Of a stretch of 64,000 bases of DNA, positions 16,168 through 26,704 are shown piece after piece. How positions within the stretch are numbered: position 1 is the first letter of the stretch; every line of letters starts with the position of its first letter. A model generated the notes under the pieces. It saw only the letters and a list, made by a program, of their open reading frames with translations. It made no database searches and was not told the origin of the DNA. Location: positions 3,572,001 through 3,636,000 of the forward strand of contig NZ_CP045740.1 in the NCBI RefSeq assembly GCF_009650765.1. Reading direction: 5' to 3'. Source of the DNA: Streptomyces sp. SUK 48 (GTDB lineage: Bacteria > Actinomycetota > Actinomycetes > Streptomycetales > Streptomycetaceae). Made by a program: the position numbers and the translations under genes.

Positions 16168-18162
16168 TCACGCTCCCGTGGCGACGAGGACGACGGCGAC
16201 CGCCAGGACGACGGTGCCGGCGAGCAGCGCGCTCACATAGGTCTGCACATTGCCGGTCTGGGCGCGGCGTACGGCGGCCCCGAGCAACCGGGGCAGCGCG
16301 CCGGCGGCGCCGACGTAGGTGTCCACGACCTCGCGGTCGAGGAAGCGGACGAGGCTCGCCGCGGCCAGCACCGGGCGGACGAACAGCGCGGCGTAGACGG
16401 CGTCGAGGTGGAAGCCGGCGGCCGCGGGCCGGTGCAGCGGGCCGAGCAGCGCCCGGCCGGGGTCCGCGGGGTCGGGGGCGTAGGCGATGTCGCCGTAGGC
16501 CGGGGTGTGGCTGGCGATGGCCTCGGCCTCGACCCGTCCCGCGTCGCCCTCGGGGTGGGCGGCGACCGCGCCGAGCGGGGGGCTGACGAGGCCCCGGGTG
16601 GTGCGCTGCCAGACGCCGTAGGTGAGGAGGCCGCCGACCACGGCGAGTCCCGTGCCGAGGATGGAGGTGAGCGGGGTCGGGGTGAGGGAGATGCCGTCGA
16701 ACCAGCCGGGCAGCGCCCGGTAGGCGAGCCCGCCGAAGGCCAGGGAGGGCACCGCGAGGACCCAGAGGACCACGGTCATGGTCAGCGGCTGGCGGCCGTG
16801 GTCGGGGGCCTCGGCGCCCCGGCCGTGGAAGGCCAGCAGCCACAGCCGGGTGGCGTAGGCGGCGGTCAGGAGGGCGGTCAGCAGACCGGCGACGAGGACG
16901 AGCCAGCCGGCCGCGCCGGGCACGTGCGCGGTGTCCCCGTGGGCCGCGTGTTCGGCGGCGCCGAGGACGGACTCCTTGGAGAAGAAGCCGCTGAACGGCG
17001 GGATCGCGGCGAGCGCGAGCAGGGCCACGGTCATCGTCCAGTAGGCGTCCGGGACCCGGTCGCGCAGGCCGCGCATGCGGGACATGGCGGCCAGCGAGTT
17101 GGTGCCGGTGGCGTGGATGACCACACCGGCGGCGAGGAACAGCAGCGCCTTGAAGGCGCCGTGGGACAGGAGGTGGAAGACGGCGGCACCGCGGTCGCCG
17201 ACGGCGAGGGCGCCGGTCATGTAGCCGAGCTGGCCGATGGTCGAGTAGGCGAGGACGCGTTTGATGTCGTCCTGGGCGAGCGCGGCGAGGCCGGAGCCGG
17301 CCATGGTGACGGCGGCCATCACGGCCAGCACCAGCATCGCGGCACCGGACGCCTCGAACACCGGGAGGAGACGGGCGACGAAGTAGACACCGGCGGCGAC
17401 CATCGTGGCGGCGTGGATCAGCGCCGAGACCGGCGTCGGGCCGGCCATGGCGTCCGGGAGCCAGGTGTGCAGCGGGAACTGCGCCGACTTGCCGGCCACG
17501 CCCGCGAGCAGCAGCAGGGCGACGAGGGTCGGATGGTGCAGGCCGCCGCTCGCGACCGCCCCGAGGACGCGGGTGATGCGGAAGGAGCCGGCGTCGGTGG
17601 CGAGCGCGAACAGGCCGATCAGGAACGGCACATCGCCGAGCTTGGTGACCAGGAACGCCTTGAGGGAGGCGGCGCGGGCCTCGGGGGTCTCCCAGTAGTG
17701 GCCGACCAGGAAGTAGGAGCAGATGCCCATGACCTCCCAGCCGACCAGCAGCACGATCAGGTCGCCGGAGTAGACGACGAGCAGCATCGCGGAGGTGAAC
17801 AGGGAGACGAGAGCGGCGTACGAGGGGTAGCGCGGGTCGTCGCGCAGATAGCCGGTGGAGTAGATCTGCACGCAGGCCGCGACGAAGGCGACCAGGATCG
17901 CGACGAGCGCGGCGAAGCCGTCGACGTGCAGGGCCAGTTCGACGGGCACCGAGCCGGTGGGGGTCAGCTCCGTGTGCGCGTCCAGGGCCGGTCCGCCGCC
18001 CTGGCGGACGGCGACCAGCGCGGCCAGCACCAGGGCGGCCAGCGGCGGCAGTACGGCGAGCGGGCGCACGAACCCGGGGGCGGTGCGGCCGAGCAGCAGC
18101 CCGGCCGCGGCGCCGAGGAACGGCAGCAGGGGGACGAGTACGGCGAGGGTGGTCGTGGTCAC
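16168..18162 (-). CDS. nuoL: NADH-quinone oxidoreductase subunit L, second locus
   Basis: A 664-residue subunit, the largest membrane subunit with the lateral helix. Recognisable motifs are [52 protein letters not shown] and [13 protein letters not shown]. The GTG start at 18162 overlaps the nuoK stop (GTGA). The C-terminal ~150 residues hold the last helices with a cytoplasmic loop rich in charged residues. The subunit is the distal proton pump of the membrane arm. Confidence 0.94.
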   Translation of the reverse strand: MTTTTLAVLVPLLPFLGAAAGLLLGRTAPGFVRPLAVLPPLAALVLAALVAVRQGGGPALDAHTELTPTGSVPVELALHVDGFAALVAILVAFVAACVQIYSTGYLRDDPRYPSYAALVSLFTSAMLLVVYSGDLIVLLVGWEVMGICSYFLVGHYWETPEARAASLKAFLVTKLGDVPFLIGLFALATDAGSFRITRVLGAVASGGLHHPTLVALLLLAGVAGKSAQFPLHTWLPDAMAGPTPVSALIHAATMVAAGVYFVARLLPVFEASGAAMLVLAVMAAVTMAGSGLAALAQDDIKRVLAYSTIGQLGYMTGALAVGDRGAAVFHLLSHGAFKALLFLAAGVVIHATGTNSLAAMSRMRGLRDRVPDAYWTMTVALLALAAIPPFSGFFSKESVLGAAEHAAHGDTAHVPGAAGWLVLVAGLLTALLTAAYATRLWLLAFHGRGAEAPDHGRQPLTMTVVLWVLAVPSLAFGGLAYRALPGWFDGISLTPTPLTSILGTGLAVVGGLLTYGVWQRTTRGLVSPPLGAVAAHPEGDAGRVEAEAIASHTPAYGDIAYAPDPADPGRALLGPLHRPAAAGFHLDAVYAALFVRPVLAAASLVRFLDREVVDTYVGAAGALPRLLGAAVRRAQTGNVQTYVSALLAGTVVLAVAVVLVATGA

Positions 18163-18533
18163 GCGGTGGCCTCGGTCTTCTGTGCCGCGACGGCACCCGG
18201 TTCCGCGTCGCCCCGGCCTTCGGCGGTGTCGCGGAGCTTGTCGATGTCGGAGGTGCCGCGGTTGCGGTACACGGCGAGCACGATCGCCAGTCCGATGCCG
18301 ATCTCGGCGGCGGCGACGGCGATGGTGAACAGGGTCAGCGCCTGGCCGGAGTGCAGGGTGTCGCGGGCGGCACGGCTGAGCCAGACGTCGAAGGCGACCA
18401 GGTTCAGATTGACGGCGTTGAGCATCAGCTCGACCGACATGAGGACCAGGATCGCGTTGCGGCGGGCGAGGACGCCGTACAGGCCGGTGCAGAAGAGGAG
18501 GGCGGAGAGTACGGCGGGGTAGACGAGGTGCAT
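18159..18533 (-). CDS. nuoK: NADH-quinone oxidoreductase subunit K, second locus
   Basis: A 124-residue membrane subunit with three helices and the conserved glutamates of the antiporter half-channel ([16 protein letters not shown] and [12 protein letters not shown]). About 20 residues at the C-terminus ([18 protein letters not shown] region) extend beyond the ~100-residue norm. It overlaps nuoJ by a single base at its start and nuoL by four bases at its end. Confidence 0.94.
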   Translation of the reverse strand: MHLVYPAVLSALLFCTGLYGVLARRNAILVLMSVELMLNAVNLNLVAFDVWLSRAARDTLHSGQALTLFTIAVAAAEIGIGLAIVLAVYRNRGTSDIDKLRDTAEGRGDAEPGAVAAQKTEATA

Positions 18534-19192
18534 CAGCGGGCGCCGTCCTTCTGGCCGGGGACGGGAGCCGGCGTACGGGCTTCCGCCTCGTCACCGGCGT
18601 CGGTCCCGGCTTCGGCCTTGGCTTTGCGGGACAGGACGATCGCGCCGACCAGGGCCGCGAGGAGCAGCACGGACAGGGCCTCGAAGGGCAGCACCCAGTA
18701 CCGGAACAGGGTCGCGCCGGTGACATGGGTCGTTCCCGCGGCCGGTCCGGTCAGGTCGATCCATGTCGTACGGAAGGCGTCGGTGACCACCCACACCAGG
18801 GCGACGGCGGCGGCGACCGCGACGGCGAGGGCGGCCCAGCGGTTGCCGGAATCGGCGTCCGGGGAGCGCCCGATGGGGGCCCTGGTGAGCATCAGCCCGA
18901 ACAGCAGGAGTACGACGACGGAGCCGACGTAGATCAGGACCTGCACCCAGGCGATGAACTCGGCCGTGAGCAGCAGGTACTCCACGGCGAGGCCGCCGAG
19001 CGCGACCACCAGCCACAGGGCGGCGTGCACCAGTTGGCGGGTGGTGACGGTGACCAGCGCGGCGCCGAAGGTGACCAGGCCGACGAGGAGGAAGGCGATC
19101 TCGACGCCGGTCGGGGAGAGGAAGCCGTGCGGGGCGGCGGCGAGAGACCCGTGCGGGGCGGCGGCGAGGCTCAGGGCGGGGGCGGGGCTCAT
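18533..19192 (-). CDS. nuoJ: NADH-quinone oxidoreductase subunit J, second locus
   Basis: A 219-residue membrane subunit with five helices; [22 protein letters not shown] contains the pi-bulge helix typical of NuoJ. The N-terminus has a small tandem duplication (AAAPHGSL followed by AAAPHGFL) that the DNA also shows as a direct repeat at about 19124-19163. The C-terminal tail is acidic and alanine-rich. The ATG at 19192 overlaps the nuoI stop. Confidence 0.92.
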   Translation of the reverse strand: MSPAPALSLAAAPHGSLAAAPHGFLSPTGVEIAFLLVGLVTFGAALVTVTTRQLVHAALWLVVALGGLAVEYLLLTAEFIAWVQVLIYVGSVVVLLLFGLMLTRAPIGRSPDADSGNRWAALAVAVAAAVALVWVVTDAFRTTWIDLTGPAAGTTHVTGATLFRYWVLPFEALSVLLLAALVGAIVLSRKAKAEAGTDAGDEAEARTPAPVPGQKDGAR

Positions 19193-19827
19193 GCGTCGCC
19201 CTCCTCGGGGTCGGTGCGCGCGGTGTCGGCCTGCGCGGCTTCGGCCTGTGCGGCGGCGGCCTCGGCGGCTTCGGCCTCCGCGGCGGCGGCCTGCTTCTCG
19301 GCGCTCTTGCGGGCGGCGGCGATCTCCTTCGGCTCCTCCGCGCCCGGGTCGAGCGCGGGTGGGGCCGGCACGGTCCACATCCACTCGCGGAGCTTGTCGC
19401 GCTCGTGGGTGAGTTCGTGGATGTCGGTCTCCGCGTACTCGAACTCCGGGGACCAGAACAGCGCGTCGAAGGGGCAGACCTCGATGCAGATACCGCAGTA
19501 CATGCACAGGGAGAAGTCGATGGCGAACCGGTCGAGGACGTTGCGGCTGCGCTCGCGGCCGCCGGGGGCGGCGGGCGGGACCGTCTCCTTGTGGGAGTCG
19601 ATGTAGATGCACCAGTCGGGGCACTCGCGGGCGCACAGCATGCAGACCGTGCAGTTCTCCTCGAACAGGCCGATCACGCCCCGGGTGCGGGGCGGCAGTT
19701 CGGGCAGCGTGTCCGGGTACTGCTCGGTGCCGTGCTTGCGCGTCATCGTGCGCAGGGTGACGGCGAGGCCCTTGGCGAGGCCGGAGCCGGGGATGCGGGA
19801 CCGGTGGGAGGGGGACGACGAGGCCAT
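19189..19827 (-). CDS. nuoI: NADH-quinone oxidoreductase subunit I (two 4Fe-4S), second locus
   Basis: A 212-residue ferredoxin-like subunit of the connecting arm. Two complete cluster motifs are visible, [12 protein letters not shown] and [12 protein letters not shown], so clusters N6a and N6b should be present. After residue ~150 comes an unusual tail of about 60 residues composed mostly of alanine and glutamate ([17 protein letters not shown]), likely a flexible helix. It is translationally coupled to nuoH (overlap at 19827-19829) and nuoJ. Confidence 0.94.
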   Translation of the reverse strand: MASSSPSHRSRIPGSGLAKGLAVTLRTMTRKHGTEQYPDTLPELPPRTRGVIGLFEENCTVCMLCARECPDWCIYIDSHKETVPPAAPGGRERSRNVLDRFAIDFSLCMYCGICIEVCPFDALFWSPEFEYAETDIHELTHERDKLREWMWTVPAPPALDPGAEEPKEIAAARKSAEKQAAAAEAEAAEAAAAQAEAAQADTARTDPEEGDA

Positions 19828-20795
19828 CAGGAGATCACCACCTTGACGATGCCGGTGAGGGCGATCTGGGCGAGAGACAGGGGGACGAGGAGGGTCCAGG
19901 AGAGTTTCTGGAGCTGGTCCTCGCGCAGCCGCGGGTAGGTGACGCGGAGCCAGATGACGACGAAGGCGAGGATCGCGGCCTTCAGCAGCGTCCAGACCCA
20001 GCCGAGCCCGTCGGCGCCCCAGGGGCCGTGCCAGCCGCCCAGGAAGAGCACGGTGGTCAGGCCGCACAGCACGACGATGCCGGCGTACTCGGCGAGCAGG
20101 AACAGGGCGAAACGCAGACCGGTGTACTCGGTGTACGCGCCGAAGATGATCTCCGAGTCGGCCACCGGCATGTCGAACGGCGGGCGTTGCAGCTCGGCGA
20201 GCCCCGCGACGAAGAAGACGACCGCGCCGATCAGCTGCCAGGGCAGCCACCACCAGTGGAAGGCGTGCAGGATGCCCGGCAGGGAGACGGTGCCGGCCGC
20301 CATGGCGACGGAGGCCGCGGCGAGCAGCATCGGCAGTTCGTAGGCCAGTAGCTGGGCGGCGGTGCGCAGGCCGCCGAGCAGGGAGAACTTGTTGGCGCTC
20401 GCCCAGCCCGCCATGAGCGAGCCGAGCACGCCGACGCCCATCACCGCGAGCGCGAAGAACACGCCCGCGTCCAGGGCCTGGCCGACGGCGCCCTCGCTCG
20501 GTCCGATGGGGATGACGAGCAGGACGAGCAGGTACGGCAGCAGGGCGACGGCCGGCGCGAGCTGGAAGACCCGGCGGTCGGCCTGCGCCGGCACCACGTC
20601 CTCCTTCTGCGCGAACTTCACGCCGTCGGCGACCAGCTGGGCCCACCCGTGGAACCCGCCCGCGTACATCGGCCCGAGCCGCCCCTGCATATGGGCCATC
20701 ACCTTGTGCTCGGTCTGTCCCACGACCAGCGGGAGGACGAGGAAGACGACGAACACGGCCACGAGCCGCAGGGCGACGTCGAGTGCGCCGTTCAC
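19827..20795 (-). CDS. nuoH: NADH-quinone oxidoreductase subunit H, second locus
   Basis: A 322-residue membrane subunit that forms the quinone chamber with NuoB and NuoD. Conserved features are [31 protein letters not shown], the [13 protein letters not shown] helix and [15 protein letters not shown]. It starts at GTG 20795, overlapping the nuoC stop. It is shorter than the main-locus NuoH (458 residues), lacking that protein's long C-terminal tail. Its presence implies a NuoD partner, which is not encoded in this operon. Confidence 0.94.
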   Translation of the reverse strand: MNGALDVALRLVAVFVVFLVLPLVVGQTEHKVMAHMQGRLGPMYAGGFHGWAQLVADGVKFAQKEDVVPAQADRRVFQLAPAVALLPYLLVLLVIPIGPSEGAVGQALDAGVFFALAVMGVGVLGSLMAGWASANKFSLLGGLRTAAQLLAYELPMLLAAASVAMAAGTVSLPGILHAFHWWWLPWQLIGAVVFFVAGLAELQRPPFDMPVADSEIIFGAYTEYTGLRFALFLLAEYAGIVVLCGLTTVLFLGGWHGPWGADGLGWVWTLLKAAILAFVVIWLRVTYPRLREDQLQKLSWTLLVPLSLAQIALTGIVKVVIS

Positions 20796-22426
20796 TGCGG
20801 GCCTCCTGGGGGGTCGGTCGGGGGAGAGTCGGGGTCGGGGGAGGGTTGACCGGGCGCGGGTGGCGAATCGGCCGACTCCGGGGGATCGGCCGGTGCTGAA
20901 GGCTCGGTCGGGTTTGAGGGCTCAGCGGCCTCTGAAGGCTCGGCCTGCTCCGAGAGCTCGGTCGGCCTCGCGGGCGCGCTCGGCTCCGGAGGCTCGGCGG
21001 GGCGGGACGGCTCAGACGCGGGCTGCGGCTCGACGGGTTCGGCGGGCCGCGGCTCGGCCGCCTCGTGCGGCTCTACGGCACCTCGCTCGGCCCCCTCGCG
21101 GGGCTCCGGCTCTCGGGGCTCCGGCTCGGCAGGCCGTCCGGGCTTGTCGAACGCCGGGCGGGCGTGGTGCCACGGGGCATCCGAGCCGCGCGGGGCCGCG
21201 CGGCCGGCGGACCGGTCGGCGTCGCCGGAACTCGCGGGCTCCGCCGTCGGCTCGGTCGCCGAAGGCGAGGGCTCCGGGGCACGCTGGGACGCGGAGCCCC
21301 CCGACGCGCTGCGGGCACGACGGGGACGGCCCGGTGCCGGAGTGGGCCCGGCCGCCGCCGGACCCTCCGCCGCGGTCTGCGCGGCATCTCCCTCGGCCGC
21401 CGAGTCCCCCGGCTCCCCCGCCACCTGGCTCGCCGAACCCTCGCTCGCACTTCGCGTCCGCCGGGGACGGGCCGGAGCACCGGCGACGGGGCCCGGCCCG
21501 GCACCCGCCGCGCCGTCCTCCGCCGCCGGCTCCTTCGACTCCTCCGGCTCCCCCACCGCCTGGCTCGCGGAGCCCTCGCTCGCGCTGCGCGTCCGCCGGG
21601 GACGGGCCGGGGCACCGGCGACGGGACCCGGCCCGGCACCCGCCGCGCCGCCCTCCGCCACCGGCTCCTTCGACTCCTCCGGCTCCCCCACCGCCTGGCT
21701 CGCGGAGCCCTCGCTCGCGCTGCGCGTCCGCCGGGGACGGGCCGGGGCAGCCGCCTCCGTCGGGCCCTGCTGACCGGTCGAGCCCTCGGCCGCGGTGCGG
21801 GCGCGTCGTACCGGACGGTCTCCCGCGGCACGGGCCGGGCGGGCCGGGGCGGCGGGGAGCCGGCCCTTGAGAGGGCCCCACTCGTTCGGGTCGGGGACGC
21901 CGGGCGGGAGCATCTGGCGGCGCTTGGGACCGCCGTGCTCGGACTCGCCGGGCTCCTTCGCGCCGGGCCACGCCTTGGCGACGCGGGCGGCGAGGACGAA
22001 GTCCTTGCGCAGCGGGTGGCCCTCGAAGGTCTCGGGCAGGAGCAGGTGTTCGAGCCCCGGGTGGCCCTCGAAGGTGACTCCGAACATTTCGTACGTCTCG
22101 CGCTCGTGCCAGGCCGCACCGGCGTACACCCCGACGGCGGTCGGCAGCACCGGCGCCGCGTGCGGCACCGTCGTACGGACGAGCAGGCGGCGGACCGGGT
22201 TCAGGGCCACGACGTGGGCGGACACCCGGAAGCCGGCGCCCGGTTCGTCGACCGCGCTGAGCCAGTCGAAATAGGTGCAGGTCAGCGTCGTACGGGCGGT
22301 CTCAAGCGCGGTGAGCCAGGCGGACGGCGGGACGTCCACCGTCAGGACCTCGTACGACTCCTCGGCCACCGCCTCCGCGCCGAACAGTTCCTCGACGGGG
22401 GCGGGCAGCCAGCCGGCCGTGCTCAT
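20792..22426 (-). CDS. nuoC: NuoC with a long disordered repeat tail, second locus
   Basis: A 544-residue protein. Only the first ~160 residues are the NuoC (30-kDa subunit) domain, with [20 protein letters not shown] and the closing [12 protein letters not shown]. The remaining ~385 residues are low complexity and rich in Pro, Ala, Glu, Ser and Arg. They include two near-identical 45-residue repeats (227-271 and 272-316), a diverged third copy (317-361) and a remnant near 366-381, each opening with [15 protein letters not shown]. The last ~110 residues are E/P-rich, in EP-rich repeats. NuoC is normally 180-250 residues. The reading frame is intact and the stop overlaps nuoH, so the tail is really translated. 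Its function is unknown. Confidence 0.9.
   Translation of the reverse strand: MSTAGWLPAPVEELFGAEAVAEESYEVLTVDVPPSAWLTALETARTTLTCTYFDWLSAVDEPGAGFRVSAHVVALNPVRRLLVRTTVPHAAPVLPTAVGVYAGAAWHERETYEMFGVTFEGHPGLEHLLLPETFEGHPLRKDFVLAARVAKAWPGAKEPGESEHGGPKRRQMLPPGVPDPNEWGPLKGRLPAAPARPARAAGDRPVRRARTAAEGSTGQQGPTEAAAPARPRRTRSASEGSASQAVGEPEESKEPVAEGGAAGAGPGPVAGAPARPRRTRSASEGSASQAVGEPEESKEPAAEDGAAGAGPGPVAGAPARPRRTRSASEGSASQVAGEPGDSAAEGDAAQTAAEGPAAAGPTPAPGRPRRARSASGGSASQRAPEPSPSATEPTAEPASSGDADRSAGRAAPRGSDAPWHHARPAFDKPGRPAEPEPREPEPREGAERGAVEPHEAAEPRPAEPVEPQPASEPSRPAEPPEPSAPARPTELSEQAEPSEAAEPSNPTEPSAPADPPESADSPPAPGQPSPDPDSPPTDPPGGPQ
21344..21748 (-). repeat. 135-bp tandem repeats inside nuoC tail
   Basis: Two near-identical 135-bp units (21614-21748 and 21479-21613) and a diverged third (21344-21478) run in frame through nuoC and encode 45-residue repeats. 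The first two copies differ by only a few bases, so the expansion is recent or kept homogeneous by recombination. Confidence 0.9.
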
Positions 22427-23025
22427 CGCGCGCCCTCCTCGCCGGACGGGGCGGGCGGCCGCACCAGACCGCTCTGGAGCGCGGCCGCGGAGGGCCGGGG
22501 GCCGCCGTGGCCGTACCGCTCCCCCAGCGACTCGGCGGCGATCTTCTCCTGGAGCTTGAGGATGCCCTGGAGCAGCGCCTCGGGGCGCGGCGGGCAGCCG
22601 GGCACGTAGACGTCCACGGGGATGATCTGGTCGACGCCCTTGGTGACGGAGTACGAGTCCCAGTAGGGGCCGCCGCAGTTGGAGCAGGCGCCGAAGGAGA
22701 TGACGTACTTCGGTTCGGGCATCTGTTCGTACAGGCGCTTGACGGCGGGGGCCATCTTGTCCGTGACCGTGCCCGAGACGACCATCAGGTCGGCCTGGCG
22801 GGGCCCCGGCGCGAAGGGGATGACGCCGAGCCGGATGAAGTCGTGCCGGGCCATCGACGCGGCGATGAACTCGATCGCGCAGCAGGCGAGGCCGAAGTTG
22901 AAGACCCAGAGCGAGTAGCGGCGGCCCCAGTTGAGGACCACCTTCATGGGCTCGGGCGCCAGTCTGGCCAGCGCGCCCAGCCGCTTGGGCTCGGGGAGGG
23001 GTACGGGGTCCGGGGTCACGTCCAT
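22423..23025 (-). CDS. nuoB: NADH-quinone oxidoreductase subunit B, second locus
   Basis: A 200-residue subunit carrying the terminal 4Fe-4S cluster N2. The ligands are visible in GLACCAIEF (tandem cysteines), [14 protein letters not shown] and [11 protein letters not shown]. The ATG at 23025 overlaps the nuoA 3' end by 10 bases and the stop overlaps the nuoC start. All N2 ligands are present, so the subunit should be able to pass electrons to quinone. Confidence 0.95.
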   Translation of the reverse strand: MDVTPDPVPLPEPKRLGALARLAPEPMKVVLNWGRRYSLWVFNFGLACCAIEFIAASMARHDFIRLGVIPFAPGPRQADLMVVSGTVTDKMAPAVKRLYEQMPEPKYVISFGACSNCGGPYWDSYSVTKGVDQIIPVDVYVPGCPPRPEALLQGILKLQEKIAAESLGERYGHGGPRPSAAALQSGLVRPPAPSGEEGAR

Positions 23026-23438
23026 GCCAGGACGCCCTTCTTGTATGCGTACAGCAGGCCGACGGCGAGGAAGCCGAGGAAGAGGAACATCTCCACGAGG
23101 GTCGTCGCGCCGTAGCCGGGGGCGGCGAAGACCGTCGCCCAGGGGAACAGGAAGACGGAGTCGACGGCGAAGATCACGTACAGGAAGGCGTAGACGTAGT
23201 AGCGGACCTGGGTGTGGGCCCAGCCCTCGCCGACGGGGTCGACGCCGCACTCGTAGGTCAGGAGTTTTTCCGGGGTGGGCACCACGGGGCGCAGCAGCCG
23301 TCCGGCGCCGAACGCGACCGCGACGAACAGCACGCCGACGACGGCGAGCAGCCCCACGGCCGAGTAGGACCGGAAATATCCGGCCGCGGTGATGACGTGT
23401 GTCGCGGCGTTGGTCGAGTCCCCCAGGGTCTCCCGCAC
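23016..23438 (-). CDS. nuoA: NADH-quinone oxidoreductase subunit A, second locus
   Basis: A 140-residue membrane subunit and the first gene of the operon. Three helices and the conserved loop [20 protein letters not shown] are recognisable, as is [25 protein letters not shown] 23438 is chosen, with a GAGGGA-like site upstream; the first ~25 residues are not conserved, so an internal start is possible. The promoter region is shared divergently with the first histidine kinase gene. Confidence 0.92.
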   Translation of the reverse strand: MRETLGDSTNAATHVITAAGYFRSYSAVGLLAVVGVLFVAVAFGAGRLLRPVVPTPEKLLTYECGVDPVGEGWAHTQVRYYVYAFLYVIFAVDSVFLFPWATVFAAPGYGATTLVEMFLFLGFLAVGLLYAYKKGVLAWT

Positions 23439-23481
23439 CGTCCGTCCCTCGCTCCCTGACCTCGTGACCTGTACGCACGGG

Positions 23482-23509
23482 AGTCTAGGCCCTGATAAAG
23501 AAGCGGTAA
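23482..23509 (-). promoter_or_regulatory. possible promoter of the second nuo operon
   Basis: On the minus strand a TTACCG (23509-23504) and a TAGACT (23487-23482) are separated by 16 bases, 44 bases before the nuoA GTG. The -10 fits the TAnnnT pattern; the -35 is weak. This is pattern matching only. Confidence 0.3.
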
Positions 23510-23693
23510 GCAGGCAGTCACGCCCCGAGACGTCCCGGGAGGCCGGAGGCGGAGGTCGAGGGCGGGGCCGGGTGGGGCCGGGGGTGGGGCGAGGGTGAGG
23601 CCGGAGGTAGGGCGGGGGTGGGGTTTTCCCCCGTGGGCGGAGGGCGGCGTACCGCATGGCGCGGAAGGTGCCGCATTCGGCAGGCTGTCCGGT

Positions 23694-24929
23694 ATGACCG
23701 CTCCCAGCTCCGCCGCCGGCCGGCACGAAGGCCCTGATCCGCACGACGGCCCCGACCGGCACGGCATATCCGGTGGGTCCGGCGGCACCGACCGCTTCCC
23801 GCCCCCGAGGCCGGCCTACGACGTCCACACCTGGAAGGAGATCGCGCACCTCCTGCTGAACCTGCCGACGGCGGTGTTCGGCTTCGTCTACGCGATCACC
23901 GTGCTGTCCGTCGGCGGTGGCCTCAGCGTCACCGTGGTCGGCCTGCCCCTGCTGGCGCTGTCCCTGCTGGGCGCCCGGCGGCTGGGGAAGCTGGAGCGGG
24001 CGCGGGCCAGGGCGCTGCTCGGGGTCCGGGTCGAGGAGCCGTCCCCGCTGCCGCTCGCCCGCGGCGGGGGCATGCTCCAGCGGGCGTGGACGGCCCTGAA
24101 GGACCCGGTGGGCTGGCGCACTCTGCTGTACGACGCGATCCGGCTGCCCTGGGGCATCCTCACCTTCTGCACGGTGCTGGTCTCGCTGTTCGTGCTGTGG
24201 CCCCTGCTTCCCTACCTCGCCCGCGGACTGGCGAACGTGGACCGGGCGATGGTGCGCGGCCTGCTCTCCCCCTCCGACGAACTGGAGCGCCGCATAGCGG
24301 AGCTGGAGTCGGACCGCGGTGTCGTGGTGGACACGGCCGCCGCCGACCTGCGCCGCATCGAGCGCGATCTGCACGACGGCGCGCAGGCCCGGCTGGTCAA
24401 TCTGGCCATGGGGCTCGGCCTGGCCAAGGAGAAGCTGCTGGAGGACCCGGACACCGCGGCGGAGATGGTGGCGGAGGCGCACGGCGAGGTGAAGCTGGCC
24501 CTCCAGGAGCTGCGCGATCTGGCCCGGGGCATCCACCCGGCCGTCCTCACCGACCGCGGTCTGGACGCCGCCCTGTCCTCGGTCGCGGCCCGCTGCACGG
24601 TGCCGGTCAAGGTGACCGTGGACCTCGCGGACCGCCCCGCCGCGGCCATCGAGGGCATCGCCTACTTCACCGTCTCCGAGCTGCTCCAGAACGTCAGCAA
24701 GCACAGCGCGGCCCGCTCCGCGTCGGTGGACGTGTGGCGGAGCGGGGACCGGCTGCTGATCCAGGTCCAGGACGACGGCCGGGGCGGCGCCGGGCTGGAC
24801 GGCGGCACCGGAATGCGCGGGCTGGCGGACCGGCTCGGCGCGGTGGACGGCCTGTTCGTGGTCGACTCCCCGGCCGGCGGCCCGACGGAGGTCACGGCCG
24901 AGCTGCCGTGGCGGGACCGGGAGAAGTAG
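23694..24929 (+). CDS. sensor histidine kinase (NarL-type, HisKA_3)
   Basis: A 411-residue membrane kinase. A disordered ~45-residue N-terminus is followed by a four-helix membrane sensor (about residues 55-190), then ELESDRGVVVDTAAADLRRI and the HisKA_3 dimerisation box IERDLHDGAQARLV with the phosphoacceptor His. The ATPase domain has the N box ELLQNVSKHS and G box DDGRGGAG. ATG 23694 is used, since upstream codons are low complexity. It is divergent from the nuo operon, followed by a close paralogue and then a response regulator, so the three likely form one signalling unit. The ligand is unknown. Confidence 0.9.
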   Translation: MTAPSSAAGRHEGPDPHDGPDRHGISGGSGGTDRFPPPRPAYDVHTWKEIAHLLLNLPTAVFGFVYAITVLSVGGGLSVTVVGLPLLALSLLGARRLGKLERARARALLGVRVEEPSPLPLARGGGMLQRAWTALKDPVGWRTLLYDAIRLPWGILTFCTVLVSLFVLWPLLPYLARGLANVDRAMVRGLLSPSDELERRIAELESDRGVVVDTAAADLRRIERDLHDGAQARLVNLAMGLGLAKEKLLEDPDTAAEMVAEAHGEVKLALQELRDLARGIHPAVLTDRGLDAALSSVAARCTVPVKVTVDLADRPAAAIEGIAYFTVSELLQNVSKHSAARSASVDVWRSGDRLLIQVQDDGRGGAGLDGGTGMRGLADRLGAVDGLFVVDSPAGGPTEVTAELPWRDREK

Positions 24930-25087
24930 CCGCGCGGGAGGGCCGGCGACGCCCGCAGGGCCGAACGGGGGTGGGGAAAACCCCCGGTTCAGGACGCCGA
25001 CGGACTCCATGGTCCCGAAGCCTGCGGCCCACGACTCTTGAGATACGGCTGAACCGCCGACTGGACGAGGAGAACGGGACGAGATCG

Positions 25088-26461
25088 ATGGCCACTCAGT
25101 ACGGACACGGCGGGTACGGCCAGGGCTACGACACCGGTGACGACGAGGGGCGGTACGGATACGGCCCGCACCCCGGCCGCCGCCCGCGGCTCCCCGCCGC
25201 GCTGCGGGCGCCGTTCGAGGGCCGCACCTGGCGGGAGCTGGGCTATGTCCTGCTGGGCCTGCCGGTCTCGATCGTGCTGTTCACCTGGACCGTGACGATG
25301 GTGTCGCTGGGCGCGGGCCTGCTGGTGACCTTCCTCGGCGTGCCCGTCCTCGCCGCGGCGCTGGCCGGCTCCCGGGGCTTCGGCGCACTGGAGCGGGTGC
25401 GGGCGCGGGCGCTGCTGGGCGTGGAGGTGCCCGGCCCGGAGCCGCTGCGGGTGCGCAAGCCGGGCGCGCTGGCCTGGATGGGCGCGGTCCTCAAGAACGG
25501 CGCCTCCTGGCGGAGCCTCCTGTACTGCCTGGTCCAGTTCCCCTGGGCGGTCTTCTCCTTCGTGGTCTCGGTGACCCTGTGGACGCTGAGCCTGACCCTG
25601 CTGACCTACCCCCTGTGGTTCTGGGTCTTCCCGGCGCACGCGGGCGTGGGCGGCCTCCAGCAGTACGGCGACGAGCACCACCGCATCTATCTGGACAACC
25701 CGTTCGAGATCACCGTGACCGCGCTGGTCGGGCTGCTGTTCACGCTGGCCACGCCCTGGCTGGTGCGCGCCCTGACGACGGTGGACGGGCTGCTGGTGCG
25801 CGGGCTGCTCGGCCCCTCCCTGCTGTCGGAGCGGGTGGAGGAGCTGGAGTCGGACCGGGGCGTCGTGGTGGACACGGCCGCCGCCGACCTGCGCCGCATC
25901 GAGCGCGATCTGCACGACGGGGCGCAGGCCCGGCTGGTCGGTCTGGCGATGGACCTGGGGCTGGCGAAGGAGAAGATGCGGGAGGACCCGCAGGCGGCGG
26001 CGCGCATGGTGGCGGACGCGCACGGCGAGGTGAAGACGGCGCTCCAGGAGCTGCGCGATCTGGCCCGGGGCATCCACCCGGCCGTCCTCACCGACCGCGG
26101 CCTGGACGCCGCCCTGTCCTCGGTCGCGGCCCGCTGCACGGTGCCGGTCCGGGTGGAGGTCGACCTGCCGTCCCGTCCGGCGCCGGCCATCGAGGGCATC
26201 GCCTACTTCACGGTCTGCGAGCTGCTCCAGAACGTCGCCAAGCACAGCCGGGCGCGCTCCGCCTCGGTCGATGTGTGGCGCTCGGAGGACCGGCTGATGC
26301 TCCAGGTGACCGACGACGGGGTGGGCGGCGCGGACGCCTCCGCCGGTTCGGGCCTCGCGGGTCTGCGGGGCCGGCTGGACGCGGTGGACGGCATCCTGCT
26401 GGTGGACTCCCCGGCGGGCGGTCCCACCCGGGTGATAGCGGAACTTCCCTGGCGCGGCTGA
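25088..26461 (+). CDS. sensor histidine kinase, tandem paralogue
   Basis: A 457-residue kinase with the same architecture as its upstream neighbour: a glycine/tyrosine-rich N-terminus, a membrane sensor domain with a larger extracytoplasmic insertion (about 165-205), a HisKA_3 box IERDLHDGAQARLV and an ATPase domain with ELLQNVAKHS and DDGVGGAD. Long stretches of the kinase core are identical to the first kinase at DNA level (for example 25850-25925 with 24305-24380), while the sensor regions differ. The ATG at 25088 has only a weak GACGAG site. It probably shares the regulator at 26705 with its neighbour. Confidence 0.9.
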   Translation: MATQYGHGGYGQGYDTGDDEGRYGYGPHPGRRPRLPAALRAPFEGRTWRELGYVLLGLPVSIVLFTWTVTMVSLGAGLLVTFLGVPVLAAALAGSRGFGALERVRARALLGVEVPGPEPLRVRKPGALAWMGAVLKNGASWRSLLYCLVQFPWAVFSFVVSVTLWTLSLTLLTYPLWFWVFPAHAGVGGLQQYGDEHHRIYLDNPFEITVTALVGLLFTLATPWLVRALTTVDGLLVRGLLGPSLLSERVEELESDRGVVVDTAAADLRRIERDLHDGAQARLVGLAMDLGLAKEKMREDPQAAARMVADAHGEVKTALQELRDLARGIHPAVLTDRGLDAALSSVAARCTVPVRVEVDLPSRPAPAIEGIAYFTVCELLQNVAKHSRARSASVDVWRSEDRLMLQVTDDGVGGADASAGSGLAGLRGRLDAVDGILLVDSPAGGPTRVIAELPWRG

Positions 26462-26704
26462 GCGGTGTCCGGCCGGTGGCCGACCGGCGCTCACGCAACG
26501 GCCGAACAGCGATCGAATCAAGGGCCGAGCAGCGGCCAACTAGCCTCTGATCAGCGGATATACCGGCGCTCGACGCAGTTGTCCACAGGGCCTGGCACGC
26601 TGTGTGCCGATTCCTGGAATGCTTGGTCCTCGTAGGAAGGCGCGTCCCCGACGGGCGTCGCCTCGGACCGCGCATGACGGGGGCGAAGGATCGTGGAGGA
26701 CAGG

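Noticed and set aside
14341..18522. Very long plus-strand open frame across the nuo operon
   Set aside because: It is a shadow of the GC-rich antisense strand, composed of Gly/Arg/Glu/Asp filler with no motifs, while the minus strand holds complete nuo genes.
23610..23640. GGGGTTTTCCCC-type hairpins before both histidine kinases
   Set aside because: Short stems of G/C runs that occur by chance; no consistent position relative to the starts.
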